Source of the DNA: Parvularia atlantis
Lineage: Eukaryota > Opisthokonta > Rotosphaerida
Length of the DNA stretch: 14,652 nt
Reading direction: 5' to 3'
Assembly: GCA_943704415.1 (NCBI GenBank)
Contig: CALSCO010001225.1
Coordinates: forward strand, 1-14,652
The translations under genes and the position numbers were made by a program. The notes beneath the pieces are model-generated. The model was not told the DNA's origin and searched no databases. It saw only the letters and a program-made list of their open reading frames with translations. Shown piece by piece: positions 7,576 to 14,652 of this stretch. Positions within the stretch are counted from its first letter, which is position 1. Each line of letters begins with the position of its first letter.

Positions 7576-8925
7576 TCACACACGCAGACAGCGCCGCATG
7601 GCCCCGCGCACGGCGTCGGCCACGCCCTCGTACGTGATCAGCGGCGCCAGCTCGAGCTGGCCCGCAAACGTCCGGCGCAGCGGCGCGACCATTAGCGTGC
7701 TGTCGAGCTCGAGCTGCGTCTCCGCGCGAGTGAACGGGCCGCAGAGACGCGGACACACGCGCGAACGCGCACCTCCTGGCAATGCACCGCGATCTGCTCG
7801 CCGGGCGTAAGTTGCACGCGCGACGTCGCAAGAAAGACAAAGAGGCGCCGCCCGGCGTCCGACAGCGTTGCGAGGAAGCTGCGCGCACGTCAGACCGCTC
7901 CCGCCCCTGATTGCGACGCACCGGAGCACGTGCTGCGACGTCGGCACGTTCTCGGCAAACCCGTGGAACACAACCGTGTCGACCAGCAGCTGCGCGCTCA
8001 GCTCGACGCCCGCAAACGCCGCCTCGAACAGCAGCAGCAGCTCGAAGGGCGAGCACGCCGCGAGCGCGCTGAGCACGCCGCCCCCGCCGTTGTCCGCGAG
8101 CACCTCGGCAAAGCCGGCCTGCGTGCGCCGCTGTCAGCGCACGGCAGCACGCGCTGATGGCCGCACCGTCACGAGCTCGAGCTGGCGCGCGCGAGACCCC
8201 ACCAGCACCGCGCGCACGTGCGCATCGACCTGTGGCGCGTTCAGCAGGCTGCGAGCGCAGCACAAACACGGCGCGCACCTCGGCGGCCACCGACGCCAGT
8301 TGCGACGGCGACGTCTCGGCCAAGTGCATGCGCAGGCGCAGCGCCAGATTGGGGTCGTACTGCTCGAGGTCGGTCAGGTGCGGCGGCGTGTCGAGCGTGC
8401 CGGCGACAAGGGTGCGCAGCGCAAACGCCGGGAAGACCCCCTCGACCGGGTGCGCGGAGCGCAGACACGCGGCGAGGAGCCGTCCCAGGGCGCGCAGCTG
8501 GCGCTCGTCGGTGAGGCTGTGTGTACGTGTAAGCTGCAGAGCGGGCACGCGCTAGAGGGCGCACCGGGTGCTCGGCAGGAACGTAAGCGGCGACGGCGAT
8601 GCGAGGCCAAACCCGGCCGTCGCGTTGTCGCGCGGCGACTCGAGAACGCCCGCGTGCACCAGCGACACGAGCGCGCGCTGCACCACCACGGTACTGCTCG
8701 GCACCGCCTGTCCGCGTACGGCGAAGCGCCACCGCTTGCGCAGGTCGGCGGTCGGCAGCGCAGCGACGGCGCTCAGCAGCGCCAGGCCGAGCGCCGGGTG
8801 GGTCTCGTCGAGGGGCGCGTCAAGCTCGAGCAGCAGCAGGCTGGCGCTGCCGCTGCCGCCGCCGCCGAGCAGTACGCTCGCGATCTCGCTCACGCGCTCC
8901 TCGAAGCCGAAGATGGCGCGGGCGT
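7576..8925 (-). other. Region encoding the HECT-like domain, apparently lacking the catalytic Cys
   Basis: Exons 25-30. The N-lobe signature LGRLLAACLRSAHPVEG, a helical FPAFALRTLVAG and LTDLEQYDPNLALRL match the HECT pattern FxxxGRLLGxAL ... DLExxDPxLxxSL. The C-lobe AGFAEVL, CSPFELLLLFEAAFAGVELS, HGFAENVPTSQHVLRFL and RRLFVFLATS also match in order. The usual TCFNxLxLPxY motif about 35 residues from the end is RTFAGQLELAPLITY, with no Cys; the only late Cys is 1578. Confidence 0.8.
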
Positions 8926-11239
8926 CTGCGTTGCGCCGTCAGTCGGGCGCACAGGCGCTTTGTGCTTGGTGTGCGTGCACCGTCGATGGGTGGCAGCAGG
9001 ACGGCCTGCGTGAGGTAGGCAGACGACACGGCGGCGATCGCGCTCGCACGGCGGTGCGGGGCGCGGCGCTGGTGCTGGTGAGCGACGCGCGGTACGGCAG
9101 CGCGGGCGCGGCGCACCAGGAGGCTGCGGATGAGCGCCAGTAGGTGGTTGCCGCTGTTGAGCCACGCCTGGATGAGCGGGATGACGACCTCGCCGCCGCG
9201 CACAACCGGCAGCTCGTTCGAGTCGCTGCGGCGCGAGTTGGCCCGCGGGCAAGGGGCACGCACGGCCCGCACACACACCTGCAGCACTCGCACAGCACCG
9301 CGCCCAGGCTCCACATGTCGGACGCGTCGCTCGCGGGCAGGCCCTGCGAGACCTCGGGCGCGCTGTACATGTTGCGCCCAGGCGCGAAGGGCCGCAGGCC
9401 GCACATGATCGGGCGGTAGCGCATCTGTGCACGCGGATCAGGCGCCTCCGCAGCGGGCGAGCGGCTGGACGCACCGCCGCGCCGTCCTCCTGCTCCGGCA
9501 CAAGTAAGATGTCCTTGGCGGCGAGCTGGCCGTGGATGCGCCCGGCCGCGTGCAGCGCCGCGAGCGCCGTGACCACCTGGAAGATGATGTCGCGGATCTG
9601 GCGCGCAGACGTGGTGCCCATGCTGCGCTCCGGCGTCAGCGAGCGCTGCGGTGTGCGCGCACGTCGGGTGTACCTCTGCGAGGTCCACTCGGCGAGCGGG
9701 ACGCCGCCGTAAAAGGGCATCTCGACAAAGACAGTGTTGCCGTCGACGACGTAGCCGCTCACGGCGCACAGGCACGGGTGCGGCGGGCTGTGCGGTGCGT
9801 GAGTATTCAGGGTCGACGCAAGAGTGCAGCGGCAGCGCACCGTTGCAGCAGCTGCGCGTACTGCGCGAGGGCCGCGAGCTGCTCGTCACGGGCGCGTGTC
9901 GCGTCAAGCGCGTGCTGCTGCAGCGCGCACTGGTCGCCGGCGGCGTTGATCGCGAGGTACAGCGTCTAGAGGGCGCGCTGTTGGTGACGCGCGGGCGCGG
10001 GTGTGTAGCGCATGCGAACCTTGCTGCGGTTGATCGGCGTCACGCCTGTGTAGCCACGGCTCTCGAGCAGCGTGCCGGCGCGCTGTTGTGCTGCGGCGTG
10101 CGACGCGACGGGCGAGAGGGCGTGCAGTTGTGCGCGCAGCTCGGGGTAGTCGCGCAACGACAGGTGGTGGAGATGCCGCAGGAGCTCGCCCTCCTTCTGG
10201 CGCAGCGCGTTGTGTGTCTGTGTTTCGAGTGAGACACGAGCGCGTGTGCATTGTGTGCACGGCGTGCCTTTTGCCGCACGATGGTCTGCTCGGCCAGCGA
10301 CGCCAGCGCGGGCGAGCCGATGCGCTCGGTGCGCTGGAGCTGCTGCTGCTGCTGCTCGAGCGCGTGCATCTGCTGCTGCGCCTCGCGCTTCTTGGTGCGG
10401 ACCTCCTTGACCTGCGCCCGCAACGCGTTAAGAGCGGTAGTGACAGTGGGGTTTGCACGTGCCTGTCGGATGAGCCGCTCGATGTGCTCGGGCGTGGGCA
10501 GGCGCGAGAGCACGCTCGCGGCGTCGGCAAAGAAGCGGTAGATGCTCTACCAGGCGGCGTCAACAGCCCCGCGCGCTGCTCACACACCCGCGCACACCTT
10601 CCACCCGGCGTCGGCGGCGGCCGAGCGCGCGTCGCTCGATGGGGCCGAGGGCTGCGATGCTGTGAGCTGGCGCTGGCGCGCCATGGCCAGACGCCCGACG
10701 AGCGGCGGGCCTTGGGGACCCATGAGCGATGCAACACGTGCGTGCATCAGTGCGCACCGCGAGCCACGAGCTCGGCGTGGTGCTCGAGCAGCGCCCGCTC
10801 GGCCTTGACCGCGTCGGCCAGCTGCAGCAGGAGCGCGTTGGTCTTTTCTATCTGCGCGCCGAGGGCTTGCAGGACCTGCAGGCAAGTGCATGAGCATGCG
10901 CTGCGCAATGCAGGCGCGCACAGACCTCGGCCTGCCACCCGTTGAACTGTGTGGCGACGTCCTCGACCGTGTCGTGCTCGTACGCCGCGGCCTGGGCGTC
11001 GAACTGGCTGAACAGCTCCGAGCCCTCGATGAGCATCTGCGACGGCGACGGCGTCGGCAACGGCACAGCGGCGGGGCGAGCGAGCGGCCGCACCTTACGC
11101 CGGTCGCGCTCGAGCTGGTACAGCGTCTCGGCCGCGCGCAGGGTCGTGTTGAGCAGCTGTGCGCAGTGCATGCGGGCCTCGTTGCGCTCGCGCACGAGCG
11201 CGTCGACCGCGCCCTGGCTGCCCGCGCTGACGGCTGTGT

Positions 11240-11290
<51 letters not shown>

Positions 11291-13852
11291 TGGCACTCAC
11301 GCAGTTGCGCGCAGCGCGCACCGTTATCGAGCTTGCGCGAGACCTCTTGCACGCGCGAGACGGCCTGCTCGTACCTGCCAGCACGCGGGGGGGTAAGTCG
11401 AGGGGCGAGCGGCCGGGACAGCGCGCAGCACGCACTCGTCCAAGCTGATGCGGCTGCGCAGCTCACTGACCTCGCGCTCGAGTGCCTGCGAGTCTTGCAG
11501 CTGGCTGTGCAGCTTGCCCGCGAGCACGCCGGCCTTCTGGAACGTGCGCCGCGCGTCGGCCAGAGCCTTGATGTGCGTGACGACCGAGTCGTTGGGGCTG
11601 CAGCAGGCGCACGCGTGAGGCGCGCAACGCCACGGGCGCGGTCGCACTTGTCGTGTCCAAAGAGGAGGCGCAGGCTGGACGAGGCGAGCAAGCTCACGCC
11701 TGTGTCGACGTGCACGGTGGGCGGCGGTGGCACGGGTGGCCGAACGGTAAGGGCCGGCAACACGGTCGCGCCTGCGCAGCGTGTGGGCGACACAGACGCA
11801 AAGCGCACGCTGCACGCACTGGCCTGGTCCATGAAGCCCTGCGGCGCCGACGTTTCGTCGTCCTCTTCGAACACGTCGGCAAAGAGCGCGTCGATGAGCT
11901 TGTTTGTCTCGTCTGCGCATGGGTTCAGCGTGCGGCCAGCGACGGCGCGCGCACGCACCGTTGGGCGGGGTGGCCGTGAGCTTTTGCCAGCTCTGCGTGT
12001 TGAGCACGAGCTCCTCGGCCTCGCCCGTCTGCGACATTGGGCGCAACGAGCCGGCCGACTCGACGAGTAGGTGCTTGGGCGTGGGCGAGGGCGCGGGGTG
12101 CACGACAAAGGTCATGGGTGTGCCGCGGATGGGCGCGGTCCCGAGCGTAACCGAGATCTGGTGCTCGCCGGGTACGCGGGGTGTGAACGTGACAGACCAG
12201 GACGACGGCGCGAGCCCGGGCGCGACTGTCGGCTGCAGGCGCTGGCTGTGCGCGGCCGACTGGATGCCGATCTTGAATGGGAGCTGTACGAGTGGTTAAG
12301 TGTATCTGTGAGCAGTGGCCGGGTGCGCACGTCGGTGACGGTCGCGGGCGTGCCGGCGGCCGAGACGGCGTAGACGCTGAACGTGCACGGCGTGCCGGCG
12401 ATGGCCGAGCGCAGGGCGTCGCTCTGGGCGTAGCTATTTGCGGCGGCGGGCTCGTTGGCTGTGGGCACGTGTGAGCGCAGAGCCGCGCAGCCCGTCGTGC
12501 GCGCACCGTCCTTGGCCACGCAGACAAACGGGCTGCCGCGGACGTGCGCGCGGTTGTGCTCGACCTTGATCAGGTAGTCGCCCGCGCGCGGCACGGTGAA
12601 AGTGGCGATGTACGTGCCGTCGCGCTGCTCGACCACGGGCGCGTCAATGTTGCGCTTGCCGAGGACGTCGCACACGGTCACAACGAACGCGATCCCGCCC
12701 GTGCGCACGCGGACTGGCACGGCGGTGTGAGCTGCGCGGCAAAACACGGGCTGCGCGCACTGCCGAGGGCGTCTGCGGGCTCGATGACGACGTGGGTGGG
12801 CTGGCCGACGGTCGCGCCGGCGAGGGCAGTTCCGCGCACTGTCGTGTGGGCGTGCGAGCACTCCTTGGGCGGGGCGGGGTCTGCGGCGCCGAGTTGCGAC
12901 CCGCGCAGGAACTCAAAGATGGACTGTAGGCCGCGCTCGGCGACGGTGACCGGCGGCTGCTCGAGAGGGTTGAGGCGGACATCGAGCACGCGCAGGCGCT
13001 GGAGGTCGCACAGTTCGAGCGGGAGGACGCTGCGTGCAACCCGGCACGGTGAGCGCGGCCGGTCGCGCGCATGCGGGTGCGCACGAGATGCGGTTCTCGC
13101 TCAGGTTGAGCACGGTGAGCTTGGCGGCGCGGAAGAGCGCGGGCGGGAGCACGGCGATTTCGTTCTGGCTAAGGTCGAGCTCGCGCAGGTTGGCGAGCTG
13201 CCCAAGCTCGCGTGGCAGGGTGCTGATGCGGTTGTTCTTCAGGCTGAGCTTCTCGAGCGCGCCCAGGCTAACGATGTCGGTGGGCACAACCTGGAGCTCG
13301 TTGCCTGGCGTGCGCAGCGCCGTGAGCGCGTGCGGCAGGGCGCGTCACGCGCGGCGTGCGCACTCTGCAGGTTGAGCTCGGTAAGGGCAACGACGTAAAA
13401 CAGGCCTGTCGGGAAGCTGCGCAGCTGGTTGTTGCTCACGTCGAGCCACTGCAGGCGCTCGAGCAGGGCGATCTCGTCCGGCAGCGCCTCAAGCTCGTTG
13501 TCGCTCAGGTTGAGCCAGAGCAGGTTGGCAACACCAAACAGCTCCTGCGGCGGGCGGGCGTCGGACACGCAGCACGCGGGGTGCGCACGTGCACGCACCT
13601 CGGGCACGTCCTTGAGCCGGCGCCCGCTCAGGTCCACCTGCGTCTTGCCCTCGCGCGCGGCCTTCTGCACCTGCGTGTTGCGTGCGGTCAGACTGCGCGC
13701 GTTGCGATGTCGACGGGCGTCGACGGGGTTACCTCCTTCGCCGCGCTCGACGTCGGCAGCACGAGCCCCACGAAGCTGCTGGAGCGGCGCGAGCCGCCGC
13801 TGCTGGACGGGGCCGGGGCCGGGGTCCCGCCCAGCGCCAGGCGCCGCAACAT
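7576..13852 (-). CDS. LRR - filamin repeats - coiled coil - pseudokinase - HECT-like protein (1581 aa)
   Basis: Thirty predicted exons on the minus strand: 13852-13733, 13670-13599, 13544-13364, 13304-13085, 13029-12761, 12713-12507, 12458-12331, 12283-11959, 11912-11820, 11771-11648, 11597-11436, 11374-11322, 11233-11094, 11036-10926, 10875-10758, 10710-10598, 10546-10268, 10217-10020, 9965-9841, 9787-9674, 9622-9475, 9424-9279, 9225-9117, 9068-8981, 8925-8565, 8516-8279, 8229-8167, 8118-7922, 7878-7773, 7713-7576. They join in frame to 1582 codons. Domains: Ser-rich start 1-40; about eight LRRs 50-235 (such as LQWLDVSNNQLRSFP); filamin repeats about 254-354 and 358-461; coiled coil about 540-960; pseudokinase about 960-1165; HECT-like 1215-1581. 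Its role is unknown; a scaffold or ubiquitin-pathway adaptor is inferred. The TAG at 9966-9968 could end a shorter protein, but an intron there joins the kinase-like fold cleanly. Some weak-donor exon edges may be wrong. Confidence 0.82.
9279..10217 (-). other. Region encoding the pseudokinase domain
   Basis: Exons 18-22 give a kinase-like fold: beta-3 strand GDQCALQQ, a helix-C-like stretch, LQRPPHPCLCAVSGYVVDGN, hinge VFVEMPFYGG, helix E ALAALHAAGRIHG, then YSAPEV and DMWSLGAVLCE. Catalytic residues are replaced: beta-3 Lys is Gln987, HRD is His-Gly-Gln (1081-1083), the catalytic-loop Asn is Asp1088, and DFG reads Met-Cys-Gly (1107-1109). The APE Glu (1124) and the Asp of subdomain IX remain, consistent with a folded but inactive kinase. 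Confidence 0.85.
11234..11287 (+). repeat. (TG)n microsatellite inside an intron
   Basis: About 26 TG dinucleotides with one TATG interruption, lying in the intron 11234-11321 of the large minus-strand gene. On the transcribed strand it is a CA run immediately before the acceptor ACACAG, making this the longest intron in the window at 88 bp. Confidence 0.95.
12507..13029 (-). other. Region encoding the last LRR unit and filamin repeat 1
   Basis: After splicing out 12714-12760, residues about 254-354 read as one filamin-type immunoglobulin repeat: GQPTHVVIEPADALG, then RTGGIAFVVTV, RDGTYIATFTVPRAGDYLI and the hallmark HVRGSPFVCV. The second repeat (exons 12458-12331 and 12283-11959) ends HQISVTLGTAPIRGTPMTF, the same pattern. 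In filamins such repeats bind partner tails or dimerise; here they join LRRs to a coiled coil. Confidence 0.88.
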
Positions 13853-13925
13853 CGCGGTTGGCGGAGCGGAAGTGTGACACACGCCACAGCGCCACAGCGC
13901 CACAGCACCACAGCACCACCGCGTT
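13853..13925. promoter_or_regulatory. Intergenic region upstream of the large gene, with 8-bp tandem repeat
   Basis: 73 bp between the RRP15 stop and the start codon of the large gene, both transcribed leftwards. It contains about four and a half tandem copies of an octamer GCCACAGC/ACCACAGC at roughly 13882-13919. This short gap must hold the RRP15 3' end and the next promoter, unless the promoter lies within RRP15. Confidence 0.6.
13882..13919 (+). repeat. 8-bp tandem repeat (GCCACAGC / ACCACAGC)
   Basis: Consecutive octamers read GCCACAGC, GCCACAGC, GCCACAGC, ACCACAGC and a partial ACCACC. It sits just upstream of the large minus-strand gene. Confidence 0.85.
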
Positions 13926-13981
13926 TCACTCTTCGAGCTCGCGCTCGGCGGCGTCGGCGACGTCGGTCTCCATCTCGTCGC

Positions 13982-14014
<33 letters not shown>

Positions 14015-14570
14015 AACCGACACGGTCCCAGCCGCGCAGGTTGGTCAGGTAGTCGTCCGTGTAGACGTTCCACCCGCTCCCGGCCGAGACGGCGGCGTTG
14101 GCGGCGGCGTTGGCGGCGGCGGTGGCGACGGTGGTGACGGTCGGCTTGGTGGTGCTGCCGCTCTTGAGCAGATCGAGGAAGTTGTCCTTGCTCATCTGGA
14201 GCACTGACGGGGGCGCGTGAGCGAGCGGGGCGGGGCGGTGGGCCGTGCGCACCGCGATCCTTCTGGAACTGCGGCGCCTTGGCCGTCGTCTTCTCGATCG
14301 CCTTCTGCTGCTTGTTGATGGCGTTGAACAGCATAACGACTGGCGCGCGGCTCAGCAGAGGGGCGGGGCGCCACGGCCGTCGGCGCGCGCACCGCCGCGC
14401 GTGGCCAGCTTGCGCAAGGCGCGCTCGTGGTTGAGGTCGGTCGACGCCATGCCCACGTGCCCGCGCTCGAGCCGCTCGCGCTTCTCGAGCCGCCGCGCGC
14501 GCTGCTCACGCCGCTCCTGACGGTCCTTGGCGATCTGGGCGTCCTTGGACCGGTCCTGCGCGAGGATGGG
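13926..14570 (-). CDS. RRP15: RRP15-like rRNA-processing protein, 5' end outside window
   Basis: Nucleolar factor for 60S subunit maturation. Exons 14570-14393, 14339-14253, 14203-13926 give 180 residues to the stop. Diagnostic order: a charged helical region (KDRQERREQRARRLEKRERLE), then ALRKLATRGVVMLFNAINKQQK, which matches the RRP15 core, then SKDNFLDLLKSG, and a C-terminal GSGWNVYTDDYL with GWDRV matching the conserved tail. An acidic end (GDEMETDVADAAERELEE) follows a poly-Ala stretch. Both internal introns (53 and 49 bp) begin GTGCGC. TTGCAG ending at 14571, with CTGAG upstream, marks another acceptor, so the N-terminus lies across an intron that runs past the window edge. The poly-Ala GCC run at about 13990-14013 is a lineage-specific expansion. 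Confidence 0.9.
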
Positions 14571-14594
14571 CTGCAAGCGCGCGTGGCTCAGCCG

Positions 14595-14605
14595 TGCGCG
14601 CGCGC

Positions 14606-14640
<35 letters not shown>

Positions 14641-14652
14641 GGCGGGCGGGCG
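14595..14652 (+). repeat. (TGCG)n tetranucleotide repeat at window edge
   Basis: A CG run passes into about ten TGCG units and then GGCG units. It lies in the first visible intron of RRP15, upstream of the acceptor at 14571, so it is non-coding; the intron donor is not in the window. Confidence 0.9.

Noticed and set aside
7133-8548. 471-codon continuous minus-strand frame as one exon.
   Set aside because: Only its first part (8516-8279) matches the HECT N-lobe. Beyond it the frame turns Arg-rich, while introns with CTGAC/CTGAA branch motifs restore the HECT pattern in another frame, and its end overlaps RPL23 antisense.
9966-9968. TAG after the coiled coil as a true stop dividing the large gene in two.
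   Set aside because: A 54-bp intron (9966-10019) ending in CTAG keeps phase 0 and joins directly to the beta-3 strand of the kinase-like domain. No start codon with its own N-lobe lies downstream. Transcript data could still overturn this.
11234-11321. His-Thr repeat peptide encoded by the CA run.
   Set aside because: It sits between two coiled-coil exons that join in phase when the run is removed as an intron, so it is not expected to be translated.
13882-13919. Short regular repeats as a CRISPR array.
   Set aside because: The units are contiguous octamers without spacers and the genome is eukaryotic.

Overview
The window comes from the nuclear genome of a GC-rich, gene-dense, intron-rich single-celled eukaryote. 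The evidence is six protein genes typical of eukaryotes (RTCB/HSPC117, p24/TMED, RPL23/uL14, RRP15, a TPMT-type methyltransferase and a very large multidomain signalling protein), each broken by short introns. I reconstructed 49 complete introns by joining exons until each protein matched its family. Nearly all are 43-63 bp, 41 of 49 start with GTGCG, and many carry a CTGAC branch-like motif 10-18 nt before the CAG acceptor. I cannot name the species. The mix of LRR, filamin, kinase-like and HECT domains in one protein is reminiscent of amoebozoan, apusomonad or other free-living protist genomes, but that is inference.

Layout. 91-4943 (+): RTCB tRNA ligase, 11 exons, whose 3.0-kb fifth exon encodes two complete inteins (944-1966, 341 aa; 2075-3784, 570 aa). 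5058-5847 (+): thiol/thiocyanate S-methyltransferase of the TPMT family, 4 exons, downstream of a (AGC)13 repeat. 5888-6635 (-): p24/TMED cargo receptor, 3 exons, tail to tail with the methyltransferase across 40 bp. 6636-6889: divergent promoter region with a GGAT-rich repeat and a probable 5'UTR intron. 6890-7472 (+): RPL23/uL14, 4 exons. 7576-13852 (-): one gene of 30 predicted exons for a 1581-residue protein with the order leucine-rich repeats, two filamin repeats, coiled coil, pseudokinase, HECT-like domain; the kinase and HECT active-site residues appear to be missing. 13926-14570 (-): RRP15, 5' end outside the window.

How the genes relate. Most are ordinary housekeeping genes packed closely together, and there is no operon-like logic. 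The two notable systems are (1) an essential-type RNA ligase that must remove two protein introns from its catalytic core, one adjacent to the Asn-His metal/GTP-binding motif, with one intein carrying an apparently intact LAGLIDADG endonuclease and the other a decayed one; and (2) an LRR-filamin-pseudokinase-pseudoHECT protein that looks like a scaffold built from dead enzymes.
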